Shown here: piece after piece, positions 35,480-49,689 of the stretch
Layout of the letters: each line of letters opens with the position of its first letter
Position numbering within the stretch: position 1 is the first letter of the stretch
NCBI RefSeq assembly: GCF_029227915.1
Contig: NC_079881.1
Span: forward strand, 3,162,001 to 3,226,000
Reading direction: 5' to 3'
Length of the DNA: 64,000 nucleotides
From: Hydractinia symbiolongicarpus
Taxonomy: Eukaryota > Cnidaria > Hydrozoa > Anthoathecata > Hydractiniidae
Program-made: the position numbers and the translations under genes
The notes under the pieces: generated by a model
Seen by the model: the letters and a program-made list of their open reading frames with translations, nothing else
What the model was told of the DNA's origin: nothing
Databases searched by the model: none

Positions 35480-36975
35480 TCAATTAAGTCCCACAGTCAA
35501 TCGTTTCATTGTTAAAAGCGATGCAACCTAGTAACATCAAAAATGTCGCCACATACATGTTGGTACGAATATGTGACCCAACCGATGTAACTGAAACGGA
35601 CTGACACCGTTAAAAAGTCAATGAAATGCAGTTTTTGAAACTGTCGCTATTTCATCAGCGCGCTATAACGGCTAGGATTGGTCCCACAGTAAAAAATGAC
35701 TTATTAATCTAAATTTTAAAATAAAGCGCTACCACAGTGCCCAGTGTAATCGATGTGTTCCGGCAATCATGTCAAATTAAGAAGAATGTTATTTCTTGGA
35801 GTCCAATTGTCTCCTTTATGACATTTATCAGGTCACAGTCCAAAGTTAGTTCAATTAAGTCCCACAGTCAATCGTTTCACTGTTAAAAGCGATGCAACCT
35901 AGTAATATCAGATAAATATCGCTAAATACATGTTGGCATGAATATGTGACCCAACCGTTGTAACTCAAACGGACTGACACCGTTAGAAAGTCAATGAAAT
36001 GTAGTTTTTGAAACTGTCGCTATTTCTTCAGCTCGCGATAACGGATAGGATTGGTCCCACAGTAAAGAATGATTTATTTATCTAAATATTTAAATGAAGC
36101 GCTACCACAGCGCCCAGTGTAATCGCTGAGTTCCGGCAATCACGTCAAATTAAGAAAAATGTTATTTCTTGGAGTCCAATTGTCTCTTTTATCACATTTA
36201 TCAGGTCACAGTCTAAAGTTAGTTCAATTAAGTCCCACAGTCAATCGTTTCATTGTTAAAAGCGATGCAACCTAGTAACATCAAAAATGTCGCCAAATAC
36301 ATGTTGGTACGAATATGTGACCCAACCGATGTAACTGAAACGGACTGACACCGTTAAAAAGTCAATGAAATGCAGTTTTTGAAACTGTCGCTATTTCATC
36401 AGCGCGCTATAACGGCTAGGATTGGTCCCACAGTAAAAAATGACTTATTAATCTAAATTTTAAAATAAAGCGCTACCACAGTGCCCAGTGTAATCGATGT
36501 GTTCCGGCAATCATGTCAAATTAAGAAGAATGTTATTTCTTGGAGTCCAATTGTCTCCTTTATGACATTTATCAGGTCACAGTCCAAAGTTAGTTCAATT
36601 AAGTCCCACAGTCAATCGTTTCACTGTTAAAAGCGATGCAACCTAGTAATATCAGATAAATATCGCTAAATACATGTTGGCATGAATATGTGACCCAACC
36701 GTTGTAACTCAAACGGACTGACACCGTTAGAAAGTCAATGAAATGTAGTTTTTGAAACTGTCGCTATTTCTTCAGCTCGCGATAACGGATAGGATTGGTC
36801 CCACAGTAAAGAATGATTTATTTATCTAAATATTTAAATGAAGCGCTACCACAGCGCCCAGTGTAATCGCTGAGTTCCGGCAATCACGTCAAATTAAGAA
36901 AAATGTTATTTCTTGGAGTCCAATTGTCTCTTTTATCACATTTATCAGGTCACAGTCTAAAGTTAGTTCAATTAA
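35480..36975 (+). repeat. Dimer tandem copies (744 bp)
   Basis: Two adjacent copies of a two-monomer unit. CGCTATAACGG occurs at 35661 and 36405 and GATGTGTTCCGG follows in both, with a GTTGGCATG unit in each. The offset is 744 bp. Confidence 0.8.
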
Positions 36976-38000
36976 GTCCCACAGTCAATCGTTTCATTGT
37001 TAAAAGCGATGCAACCTAGTAACATCAAAAATGTCGCCAAATACATGTTGGTACGAATATGTGACCCAACAGATGTAACTGAAACGGACTGACACCGTTA
37101 AAAAGTCAATGAAATGCAGTTTTTGAAACTGTCGCTATTTAATCAGCGCCCGATAACGGCTAGGATTGGTCCCACAGTAAAGAATGATTTATTTATCTAA
37201 ATATTTAAATGAAGCGCTACCACAGCGCCCAGTGTAATCGCTGAGTTCCGGCAATCACTTCAAATTAAGAAAAATGTTATTTCTTGGAGTCCAATTGTCT
37301 CCTTTATCACATTTATCAGGTCACAGTCCAAAGTTAATTCAATTAAGTCCCACAGCCAATCTTTCACTGTTAAAAGCGATGCAACCTAGTAATATCAGAT
37401 AAATATCGCTAAATACATGTTGGCATGAATATGTGACCCAACCGTTGTAACTCAAACGGACTGACACCGTTAGAAAGTCAATGAAATGTAGTTTTTGAAA
37501 CTGTCGCTATTTCTTCAGCGCGCGCTAACGGCTAGGATTGGTCCCACATTAAAAAAATGATTTTTTTTATCTTGATTCTTAAATGAAGCGCTACCACGGC
37601 GGCCAGTGTAATCGCTGAGTTCCGGCAATCACGTAAAATTAAGAAAAATGTTATTTCTTGGAGTCCAATTGTCTCCTTTATCACATTTATCAGGTCACAG
37701 TCCAAGGTTAGTTCAATTAAGTCCAACAGTCAATCGTTTCACTGTTAAAAGCGATGCAACCTAGCAATATCAGATAAATATCGCTAAATACATGTTGGTA
37801 CGAATATGTGACCCAACCGTTGAAACTCAAACGGACTGACAAGGTTAGAAAGTCAATGAAATGTAGTTTTTGAAACTGTCGCTATTTCTTCAGCGCGCGC
37901 TAACGGCTAGGATTGGTCCCACATTAAAAAAATGATTTTTTTTATCTTGATTCTTAAATGAAGCGCTACCACGGCGGCCAGTGTAATCGCTGAGTTCCGG
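36976..38000 (+). repeat. Satellite linking two dimer blocks
   Basis: About three monomers with no insert. They share the CCACGGCGGCCAG form (37597 and 37972), which makes the two end units near copies of each other at about 375 bp. A 64-codon minus-strand frame at 37532-37726 is satellite read-through. Confidence 0.75.
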
Positions 38001-39490
38001 CAATCACGTCAAGTTAAGAAGAATGTTACTTCTTGGAGTCCAATTGTCTCATTTGTCACATTTATCAGGTCACAGTCTAAAGTTAGTTCAATTAAGTCCC
38101 ACAGTCAATCGTTTCATTGTTAAAAGCGATGCAACCTAGTAACATCAAAAATGTCGCCAAATACATGTTGGTACGAATATGTGACCCAACCGATGTAACT
38201 GAAACGGACTGACACCGTTAAAAAGTCAATGAAATGCAGTTTTTGAAACTGTCGCTATTTCATCAGCGCGCTATAACGGCTAGGATTGGTCCCACAGTAA
38301 AAAATGACTTATTAATCTAAATTTTAAAATAAAGCGCTACCACAGTGCCCAGTGTAATCGATGTGTTCCGGCAATCATGTCAAATTAAGAAGAATGTTAT
38401 TTCTTGGAGTCCAATTTTCTCATTTATCACATTTATCAGGTCACAGTCCAAAGTTAGTTCAATTAAGTCCCACAGTCAATCGTTTCACTTTTAAAAGCGA
38501 TGCAACCTAGTAATATGAGAAAAATATCGCTTAATACATATTGGTACGAATATGTGACTCAACCGTTGAAACTCAAACGGACTGACACCGTGAGAAAGTC
38601 AGTGATATGTAGTATTTCAAACCTTCCCTATTTCTTCAGCGCGCGCTACCGGCTAGGATTGGTCCCACAGTAAAGAATGATTTATTTATCTAAATATTTA
38701 AATGAAGCGCTACCACAGCGCCCAGTGTAATCGCTGAGTTTCGGCAATCACGTCAAGTTAAGAAGAATGTCACTTCTTGGAGTCCAATTGTCTCATTTGT
38801 CACATTTATCAGGTCACAGTCTAAAGTTAGTTCAATTAAGTCCCACAGTCAATCGTTTCATTGTTAAAAGCGATGCAACCTAGTAACATCAAAAATGTCG
38901 CCAAATACATGTTGGTACGAATATGTGACCCAACCGATGTAACTGAAACGGACTGACACCGTTAAAAAGTCAATGAAATGCAGTTTTTGAAACTGTCGCT
39001 ATTTCATCAGCGCGCTATAACGGCTAGGATTGGTCCCACAGTAAAAAATGACTTATTAATCTAAATTTTAAAATAAAGCGCTACCACAGTGCCCAGTGTA
39101 ATCGATGTGTTCCGGCAATCATGTCAAATTAAGAAGAATGTTATTTCTTGGAGTCCAATTTTCTCATTTATCACATTTATCAGGTCACAGTCCAAAGTTA
39201 GTTCAATTAAGTCCCACAGTCAATCGTTTCACTTTTAAAAGCGATGCAACCTAGTAATATGAGAAAAATATCGCTTAATACATATTAGTACGAATATGTG
39301 TCTCAACCGTTGAAACTCAAACGGACTGAAACCGTGAGAAAGTCAGTGATATGTAGTATTTCAAACTTTCCCTATTTCTTCAGCGCGCGCTACCGGCTAG
39401 GATTGGTCCCACAGTAAAGAATGATTTATTTATCTAAATATTTAAATGAAGCGCTACCACAGCGCCCAGTGTAATCGCTGAGTTTCGGCA
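38001..39490 (+). repeat. Dimer tandem copies (744 bp), second set
   Basis: CGCTATAACGG at 38269 and 39013, and CTTAATACATATT at about 38530 and 39274, place two copies of a two-monomer unit side by side. It uses the same CGCTATAACGG monomer as the 35.5-kb set but pairs it with a different partner, so the dimer was rebuilt and not simply extended. Confidence 0.78.
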
Positions 39491-40925
39491 ATCATGTCAA
39501 ATTAAGAAGAATGTTATTTCTTGGTGTCCAATTGTCTCCTTTATCACATTTAACAGGTCACAGTCCAAAGTTAATTCAATTAAGTCCCACAGTCAATCTT
39601 TCACTGTTAAAAGCGATGCAACCTAGTAATATCAGATAAATATCGCTAAATACATGTTGGTACGAATATGTGACCCAACCGTTGTAACTCAAACGGACTA
39701 ACACCGTTAAAAAGTCAATGAAATGCAGTTTTTGAAACTGTCGCTATTTCATCAGCGCGCGATAACGGCTAGGATTGGTCCCACAGTAAAAAATGACTTA
39801 TTAATCTAAATTTTTAAATGAAGCGCTACCACAGTGCTCAGTGTAATCGCTGAGTTCAGGCAATCACGTCAAATTAAGAAGAATGTTATTTCTTGGAGTC
39901 CAATTTTCTCATTTATCACATTTATCAGGTCACAGTCCAATGTTAGTTCAATTAAGTCCCACAGTCAATCGTTTCACTTTTAAAAGCAATGCAACCTAGT
40001 AATATGAGGAAAATATCGCTAAATACATGTTGGTACGAATATGTGACACAACCGTTGAAACTCAAACGGACTGACACCGTTAGAAAGTCAGTGAAATGTA
40101 GTATTTGAAACTTTCTCTATTTCTTCAGCGCGCGCTAACGGCTGCTATTGGTCCCACATTAAAAAAATGACTTTTTTATATTAATTCCTAAATGAAGCGC
40201 TACCACAGCGCCCACTGAAATCGCTGAGTTTCGGCAATCATGTCAAATTGAGAAGAATGTAATTTCTTGGAGTCCAATTGTCTCTTTTATGACATTTATC
40301 AGGTCACAGTCCAAAGTTAGTTCAATTAAGTCCCACAGTCAATCGTTTCACTGTTAAAAGCGATGCAACCTAGTAATATCAGATAAATATCGCTAAATAC
40401 ATGTTAGCATGAATATGTGACCAAACCGTTGTAACTCAAACGGACTGACACCGTTAGAGAGTCAATGAAATGTAGTTTTTGAAACTGTCGCTATTTCTTC
40501 AGCTCGCGATAACGGATAGGATTGGTCCCACAGTAAAAAATGATTTATTCATCTAAATATTTAAATGAAGCGCTACCACAGCGCCCAGTGTAATCGCTGA
40601 GTTCCGGCAATCACGTCAAATTAGGAAAAATGTTATTTCTTGGAGTCCAATTGTCTTCTTTATCACATTTATCAGGTCACAGTCCAAGGTTAGTTCAATT
40701 AAGTCCAACAGTCAATCGTTTCACTGTTAAAAGCGATGCAACCTAGTAATATCAGATAAATATCGCTAAATACATGTTGGTACGAATATGTGACCCAACC
40801 GTTGAAACTGAAACGGACTGACAAGGTTAGAAAGTCAATGAAATGTAGTTTTTGAAACTCTCGCTATTTCTTCAGCGAGCGATAACGGCTAGGATTGGTC
40901 CCACAGTAAAAAATGACTTATTAAT
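39491..40925 (+). repeat. Satellite, about four monomers
   Basis: Ordinary satellite resembling units at 29.0-30.3 kb (AGCAATGCAACC, CCCACTGAAATCGC and GCATGAATATG forms in the same order). Nothing else was seen. Confidence 0.75.
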
Positions 40926-43130
40926 CTAAATATTTAAATGAAGCGCTACCACAGTGCCAAGTGTAATCAATGTGTTCCGGCAATCATGTCAATTTAAGAA
41001 GAATGTTATTTCTTGGAGTCCAATTTTCTCATTTATCACATTTATCAGGTCACAGTCCAAAGTTAGTTCAATTAAGTCCCACAGTCAATCGTTTCACTTT
41101 TAAAAGCGATGCAACCTAGTAATATGAGAAAAATATCGCTTAATACATATTGGTACGAATATGTGACCCAACCGTTGTAACTCAAGCGGACTGACACCGT
41201 TAGAAAGTCAATGAAATGTAGTATTTGAAACTTTCTCTATTTCTTCAGCGCGCGCTACCGGCTAGGATTGGTCCCACATTAAAAAAATGACTTTTTATAT
41301 TAATTCTTAAATGAAGCGCTACCACAGTGCCCAGTGTAATCGATGTGTTCCGGCAATCATGTCAAATTAAGAAGAATGTTATTTCTTGGAGTCCAATTTT
41401 CTCATTTATCACATTTATCAGGTCACAGTCCAAAGTTAGTTCAATTAAGTCCCACAGTCAATCGTTTCACTTTTAAAAGCGATGCAACCTAGTAATATGA
41501 GAAAAATATCGCTAAATACATATTGGTACGACTATGTGACCCAACTGTTGTAACTCAAACGGACTTACACCGTTAGAAAGTCAATGAAATGTAGTTTTTG
41601 AAACTGTCGCTATTTCTTCAGCGGGGGTTAGCGGCTAGGAAATGTCCCACAGTAAAAAATGACTTATTAATCTAAACGTTTAAATGAAGCGCTACCACAG
41701 CGCCCAGTGTAATCGCTGAGTTCTGGCAATCATGTCAAAATAAGAAGAATGTTATTTCGTAGAGTTCAATCTTCCCATTTATCACATTTATCAGGTCACA
41801 GTCCAAAGTTAGTTCAATTAAGTCCCACAGTCAATCGTTTCACTGTTAAAAGCGATGCAACCTAGTAATATCAGATAAATATCGCTAAATACATGTTGGT
41901 ACGAATATGTGACCCAACCGTTGAAACTCAAACGGACTGAATGAACTGTAGTTTTTGAAACTGTCGCTATTTTTTCAGCGCGCGATGACGGCTAGGATAG
42001 GGCCCACAGTAAAAAATGACTTTTTTATATTAATTCTTAAATGAAGCGCTACCACAGCGCACAGTGTAATCAATGTGTTCCGGCAATCATGTCAATTTAA
42101 GAAGAATGTTATTTCTTGGAGTCCAATTTTCTCATTTATCACATTTATCAGGTCACAGTCCAAAGTTAGTTCAATTAAGTCCCACAGTCAATCGTTTCAC
42201 TTTTAAAAGCGATGCAACCTAGTAATATGAGAAAAATATCGCTTAATACATATTGGTACGAATATGTGACCCAACCGTTGTAACTCAAGCGGACTGACAC
42301 CGTTAGAAAGTCAATGAAATGTAGTATTTCAAACTTTCTCTATTTCTTCAGCGCGCGCTACCGGCTAGGATTGGTCCCACATTAAAAAAATGACTTTTTA
42401 TATTAATTCTTAAATGAAGCGCTACCACAGTGCCCAGTGTAATCGATGTGTTCCGGCAATCATGTCAAATTAAGAAGAATGTTATTTCTTGGAGTCCAAT
42501 TTCCTCATTTATCACATTTATCAGGTCACAGTCCAAAGTTAGTTCAATTAAGTCCCACAGTCAATCGTTTCACTTTTAAAAGCGATGCAACCTAGTAATA
42601 TGAGAAAAATATCGCTAAATACATATTGGTACGACTATGTGACCCAACCGTTGTAACTCAAACGGACTTACACCGTTAGAAAGTCAATGAAATGTAGTTT
42701 TTGAAACTGTCGCTATTTCTTCAGCGCGCGATAGCGGCTAGGAAATGTCCCACAGTAAAAAATGACTTATTAATCTAAACTTTTAAATGAAGCGCTACCA
42801 CAGCGCCCAGTGTAATCGCTGAGTTCTGGCAATCATGTCAAAATAAGAAGAATGTTATTTCGTAGAGTTCAATCTTCCCATTTATCACATTTATCAGGTC
42901 ACAGTCCAAAGTTAGTTCAATTAAGTCCCACAGTCAATCGTTTCACTGTTAAAAGCGATGCAACCTAGTAATATCAGATAAATATCGCTAAATACATGTT
43001 GGTACGAATATGTGACCCAACCGTTGAAACTCAAACGGACTGAATGAAATGTAGTTTTTGAAACTGTCGCTATTTCTTCAGCGCGCGCTAACGGCTAGGA
43101 TTGGTCCCACATTTAAAAAATGATTTTTTT
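40926..43130 (+). repeat. Trimer tandem copies (1.10 kb)
   Basis: Two copies of a three-monomer unit, offset about 1103 bp. GTAATCAATGTGTTCCGG occurs at about 40964 and 42066, GGCTAGGAAATGTCC at 41633 and 42736, and CGTAGAGTTCAATC near 41758 and 42861. The last unit of each copy has the 16-bp deletion (41938 and 43041). Confidence 0.85.
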
Positions 43131-46100
43131 ATCTTGAATTTTAAATGATGCGCTACCACAGCGCCCACTGAAATCGCTGAGTTTCGGCAATCATGTCAAA
43201 TTGAGCAGAATGTAATTTCTTGGAGTTCAATTGTCTCCTTTATGACATTTATCAGGTCACAGTCCAAAGTTAGTTCAATTAAGTCCCACAGTCAATCGTT
43301 TCACTGTTAAAAGCGATGCAACCTAGTAATATCAGATAAATATCGCTAAATACATGTTGGCATGAATATGTGACCCAACCGTTGTAACTCAAACGGACTG
43401 ACACCCTTAGAAATTCAATGAAATGTAGTTTTTGAAACTGTCGCTATTTCTTCAGCTCGCGATAACGGATAGGATTGGTCCCACAGTAAAGAATGATTTA
43501 TTTATCTAAATATTTAAATGAAGCGCTACCACAGCGCCCAGTGTAATCGCTGAGTTCCCGCAATCACGTCAAATTAAGAAAAATGTTATTTCTTGGAGTC
43601 CAATTGTCTCCTTTATCACATTTATCAGGTCACAGTCCAAAGTTAGTTCAATTAAGTCCCACAGTCAATCGTTTCACTGTTAAAAGCGATGCAACCTAGT
43701 AATATCAGATAATTATCGCTAAATACATGTTGGTACGAATATGAGACCCAACCGTTGTAACTCAAACGGACTGACACCGTTAGAAAGTCAATGAAATGTA
43801 GTTTGTGAAACTGTCGCTATATTTTCAGCGCGCGATGACGGCTAGGATAGGTCCCACAGCAAAAAATGACTTTTTTATATTAATTCTTAAATGAAGCGCT
43901 ACCACAGCGCCCAGTGTAATCGCTGAGTTTCGGCAATCATGTCAAATTAAGAAGAATGTTATTTCTTGGAGTCCAATTGTCTCCTTTATCACATTTATCA
44001 GGTCACAGTCCAAAGTTAGTTCAATTAAGTCCCACAGTCAATCGTTTCACTGTTAAAAGCGATGCAACCTAGTAATATCAGATAAATATCGCTAAATACA
44101 TGTTGGCACGAATATGTGACCCAACCGTTGTAACTCAAACGGACTGACACCGTTAGAAAGTCAATGAAATGTAGTTTTGGAAACTGTCGCTATTTTTTCA
44201 GCGCGCGATGACGGCTAGGATAGGGCCCACAGTAAAAAATGACTTTTTTATATTAATTCTTAAATGAAGCGCTACCACAGCGCCCAGTGTAATCGCTGTG
44301 TTTCGGCAATCATGTCAAATTAAGAAAATTGTTATTTCTAGGAGTCCAATTGTCTCCTTTATCACATTTATCAGGTCACAGTCCACAGTTAGTTCAATTA
44401 AGTCCCACAGTCAATCGTTTCACTTTTAAAAGCGATGCAACCTAGTAATATGAGAAAAATATCGCTAAATACATGTTGATACGAATATGTGACACAACCG
44501 TTGAAACTCAAACGGACTGACACCGTTAGAAAGTCAGTGAAATGTAGTATTTGAAACTTTCTCTATTTCTTCAGCGCGCGCTAACGGCTAGGATTGGTCC
44601 CACATTAAAAAAATGACTTTTTTATATTAATTCTTAAATGAAGCGCTACCACAGCGCCCACTGTAATCGCTGAGTTTCGGCAATCATGTCAAATTAAGAA
44701 GAATGTTATTTCTTGGAGTCCAATTGTCTCCTTTATCACATTTATCAGATCACAGTCCAAGGTTAAGACAATTAAGTCCCACAGTCAATCGTTTCACTGT
44801 TAAAAGCGATGCAACCTAGTAATATCAGATAAATATCGCTAAATACATGTTGGTACGAATATGTGACACAACCGTTGAAACTCAAACGGACTGACACCGT
44901 TAGAAAGTCAGTGAAATGTAGTATTTGAAACTTTCTCTATTTCTTCAGCGCGCGCTAACGGCTAGGATTGGTCCCACATTAAAAAAATGACTTTTTTATA
45001 TTAATTCTTAAATGAAGCGCTACCACAGCGCCCAATGTAATCGCTGAGTTTCGGCAATCATGTCAAATTAAGAAGAATGTTATTTCTTGGAGTCCAATTG
45101 TCTCCTTTATCACATTTATCAGGTCACAGTCCAAGGTTAAGACAATTAAGTCCCACAGTCAATCGTTTCACTGTTAAAAGCGATGCAACCTAGTAATATC
45201 AGATAAATATCGCTAAATACATGTTGGTACGAATATGTGACCCAACCGTTGTAACTCAAACGGACTGACACCGTTAGAAATTCAATGAAATGTAATTTTT
45301 GAGACTGTCGCTATTTCTTCAGCGCGCGCTAACGGCTAGGATTGGTCCCACATTAAAGAAATGATTTTTTTATCTTGATTCTTAAATGAAGCGCTACCAC
45401 AGCGCCCACTGTAATCGCTGAGTTTCGGCAATCATGTCAAATTAAGAAGAATGTTATTTCTTGGATTCCAATTGTCTCATTTATGACATTTATCAGGTCA
45501 CAGTCCAAAGTCAGTTCAATTAAGTCCCACAGTCAATCGTTTCACTGTTAAAAGCGAAGCAACCTAGTATTATCAGATAAATATCGCTAAATACATGTGG
45601 GTACGAATATGTGACCCAACCGTTGTAACTCAAACAGACTGACACCGTTAGAAAGTCAATGAAATGTAATTTTTCAGACTGTCGCTATTTCTTCAGCGCG
45701 TGCTAACGGCTAGGATTGGTCCCACAGTAAAGAAATGATTTTTTTATCCTGATTCTTAAATAAAGCGCTACCACAGCGGCCAGTGAAATCACTGAGTTTC
45801 GGCAATCACGTCAAGTTAAGAAGAATGTTACTTCTTGGAGTCCAATTGTCTCCTTTATCACATTTATCAGGTCACAGTCCAAAGTTAGTTCAATTAAGTC
45901 CCACAGTCAATCGTTTCACTGTTAAAAGCGATGCAACCTAGTAATATCAGATAAATATCGCTAAATACATGTTGGCACGAATATGTGACCCAACCGTTGT
46001 AACTCAAACGGACTGACACCGTTAGAAAGTCAATGAAATGTAGTTTTGGAAACTGTCGCTATTTTTTCAGCGCGCGATGACGGCTAGGATAGGGCCCACA

Positions 46101-47449
46101 GTAAAAAATGACTTTTTTATATTAATTCTTAAATGAAGCGCTACCACAGCGCCCAGTGTAATCGCTGTGTTTCGGCAATCATGTCAAATTAAGAAAATTG
46201 TTATTTCTAGGAGTCCAATTGTCTCCTTTATCACATTTATCAGGTCACAGTCCAAAGTTAGTTCAATTAAGTCCCACAGTCAATCGTTTCACTTTTAAAA
46301 GCGATGCAACCTAGTAATATGAGAAAAATATCGCTAAATACATGTTGGTACGAATATGTGACACAACCGTTAAAACTCAAACGGACTGACACCGTTAGAA
46401 AGTCAGTGAAATGTAGTATTTGAAACTTTCTCTATTTCTTCAGCGCGCGCTAACGGCTAGGATTGGTCCCACATTAAAAGAATGACTTTTTTATATTAAT
46501 TCTTAAATGAAGCGCTACCACAGCGCCCACTGTAATCGCTGAGTTTCGGCAATCATGTCAAATTAAGAAGAATGTTATTTCTTGGAGTCCAATTGTCTCC
46601 TTTATCACATTTATCAGGTCACAGTCCAAGGTTAAGACAATTAAGTCCCACAGTCAATCGTTTCACTGTTAAAAGCGATGCAACCTAGTAATATCAGATA
46701 AATATCGCTAAATACATGTTGGTACGAATATGTGACCCAACCGTTGTAACTCAAACGGACTGACACCGTTAGAAAGTCAATGAAATGTAGTTTGTGAAAC
46801 TGTCGCTATTTTTTCAGCGCGCGATGACGGCTAGGATAGGTCCCACATTAAAGAAATGATTTTTTTATCTTGATTCTTAAATGAAGCGCTACCACAGCGC
46901 CCAGTGTAATCGCTGAGTTTCGGCAATCATGTCAAATTAAGAAGAATGTTATTTCTTGGAGTCCAATTGTCTCCTTTATCACATTTATCAGGTCACAGTC
47001 CAAAGTTAGTTCAATTAAGTCCCACAGTCAATTGTTTCACTGTTAAAAGCGAAGCAACCTAGTAATATCAGATTATTATCGCTAAATACATGTTGGCACG
47101 AATATGTGACCCAACTGTTGTAACTCAAACGGACTGAAACCGTTAGAAAGTCAATGAAATGTAGTTTTGGAAACTGTCGCTATTTTTTTAGCGGGCGATG
47201 ACGGCTAGGATAGGGCCCACAGTAAAAAATGACTTTTTTATATTAATTCTTAAATGAAGCGCTACCACAGCGCCCAGTGTAATCGCTGTGTTTCGGCAAT
47301 CATGTCAAATTAAGAAAATTGTTATTTCTAGGAGTCCAATTGTCTCCTTTATCACATTTATCAGGTCACAGTCCACAGTTAGTTCAATTAAGTCCCACAG
47401 TCAATCGTTTCACTTTTAAAAGCGATGCAACCTAGTAATATGAGAAAAA
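43131..47449 (+). repeat. Satellite with 5- and 7-monomer copies
   Basis: The TTTTGGAAACTGTCGC unit with GGATAGGGCCCAC occurs near 44174, 46044 and 47164 (offsets 1870 and 1120). The TTTTTGAGACTGTCG unit at about 45296 pairs with 47912 (about 2616 bp, seven monomers). No insert or gene was seen. Confidence 0.78.
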
Positions 47450-48569
47450 TATCGCTAAATACATGTTGGTACGAATATGTGACACAACCGTTGAAACTCA
47501 AACGGACTGACACCGCTAGAAAGTCAGTGAAATGTAGTATTTGAAACTTTCTCTATTTCTTCAGCGCGCGCTAACGGCTAGGATTGGTCCCACATTAAAA
47601 AAATGACTTTTTTATATTAATTCTTAAATGAAGCGCTACCACAGCGCCCAATGTAATCGCTGAGTTTCGGCAATCATGTCAAATTAAGAAGAATGTTATT
47701 TCTTGGAGTCCAATTGTCTCCTTTATCACATTTATCAGGTCACAGTCCAAGGTTAAGACAATTAAGTCCCACAGTCAATCGTTTCACTGTTAAAAGCGAT
47801 GCAACCTAGTAATATCAGATAAATATCGCTAAATACATGTTGGTACGAATATGTGACCCAACCGTTGTATCTCAAACGGACTGACACCGTTAGAAATTCA
47901 ATGAAATGTAATTTTTGAGACTGTCGCTATTTCTTCAGCGCGCGCTAACGGCTAGGATTGGTCCCACATTAAAGAAATGATTTTTTTATCTTGATTCTTA
48001 AATGAAGCGCTACCACAGCGCCCACTGTAATCGCTGAGTTTCGGCAATCATGTCAAATTAAGAAGAATGTTATTTCTTGGATTCCAATTGTCTCATTTAT
48101 GACATTTATCAGGTCACAGTCCAAAGTCAGTTCAATTAAGTCCCACAGTCAATCGTTTCACTGTTAAAAGCGAAGCAACCTAGTATTATCAGATAAATAT
48201 CGCTAAATACATGTGGGTACGAATATGTGACCCAACCGTTGTAACTCAAACAGACTGACACCGTTAGAAAGTCAATGAAATGTAATTTTTCAGACTGTCG
48301 CTATTTCTTCAGCGCGTGCTAACGGCTAGGATTGGTCCCACAGTAAAGAAATGATTTTTTTATCCTGATTCTTAAATAAAGCGCTTCCACAGCAGCCAGT
48401 GAAATCACTGAGTTTCGGCAATCACGTCAAGTTAAGAAGAATGTTACTTCTTGGAGTCCATTTGTCTCATTTGACACATTTATCAGGTCACAGTCCCAAG
48501 TTAGTTCAATTAAGTCCCACAGTCAATCGTTTCATTGTTAAAAGCGATGTAACCTAGTAACATCAAAAA
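47450..48569 (+). repeat. Near-perfect trimer duplication, left copy (1120 bp)
   Basis: Three monomers repeated directly at 48570-49689 with a constant offset of 1120 bp. Markers are CACCGCTAGAAAG (47511 and 48631), GTTGTATCTCAAACGG (about 47863 and 48983) and GCGCTTCCACAGCAGCC (about 48380 and 49500). I saw no internal difference when comparing the two, so this looks like the most recent amplification in the window. An assembly artefact of the same form cannot be excluded from sequence alone. Confidence 0.88.
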
Positions 48570-49689
48570 TATCGCTAAATACATGTTGGTACGAATATGT
48601 GACACAACCGTTGAAACTCAAACGGACTGACACCGCTAGAAAGTCAGTGAAATGTAGTATTTGAAACTTTCTCTATTTCTTCAGCGCGCGCTAACGGCTA
48701 GGATTGGTCCCACATTAAAAAAATGACTTTTTTATATTAATTCTTAAATGAAGCGCTACCACAGCGCCCAATGTAATCGCTGAGTTTCGGCAATCATGTC
48801 AAATTAAGAAGAATGTTATTTCTTGGAGTCCAATTGTCTCCTTTATCACATTTATCAGGTCACAGTCCAAGGTTAAGACAATTAAGTCCCACAGTCAATC
48901 GTTTCACTGTTAAAAGCGATGCAACCTAGTAATATCAGATAAATATCGCTAAATACATGTTGGTACGAATATGTGACCCAACCGTTGTATCTCAAACGGA
49001 CTGACACCGTTAGAAATTCAATGAAATGTAATTTTTGAGACTGTCGCTATTTCTTCAGCGCGCGCTAACGGCTAGGATTGGTCCCACATTAAAGAAATGA
49101 TTTTTTTATCTTGATTCTTAAATGAAGCGCTACCACAGCGCCCACTGTAATCGCTGAGTTTCGGCAATCATGTCAAATTAAGAAGAATGTTATTTCTTGG
49201 ATTCCAATTGTCTCATTTATGACATTTATCAGGTCACAGTCCAAAGTCAGTTCAATTAAGTCCCACAGTCAATCGTTTCACTGTTAAAAGCGAAGCAACC
49301 TAGTATTATCAGATAAATATCGCTAAATACATGTGGGTACGAATATGTGACCCAACCGTTGTAACTCAAACAGACTGACACCGTTAGAAAGTCAATGAAA
49401 TGTAATTTTTCAGACTGTCGCTATTTCTTCAGCGCGTGCTAACGGCTAGGATTGGTCCCACAGTAAAGAAATGATTTTTTTATCCTGATTCTTAAATAAA
49501 GCGCTTCCACAGCAGCCAGTGAAATCACTGAGTTTCGGCAATCACGTCAAGTTAAGAAGAATGTTACTTCTTGGAGTCCATTTGTCTCATTTGACACATT
49601 TATCAGGTCACAGTCCCAAGTTAGTTCAATTAAGTCCCACAGTCAATCGTTTCATTGTTAAAAGCGATGTAACCTAGTAACATCAAAAA
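48570..49689 (+). repeat. Near-perfect trimer duplication, right copy
   Basis: Copy of 47450-48569. It ends near 49690, where the first copy reads AAAAATATCGCTAAATACATG and this one AAAAATGTCGCTAATATATG, then continues into older, more divergent units. Confidence 0.88.
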
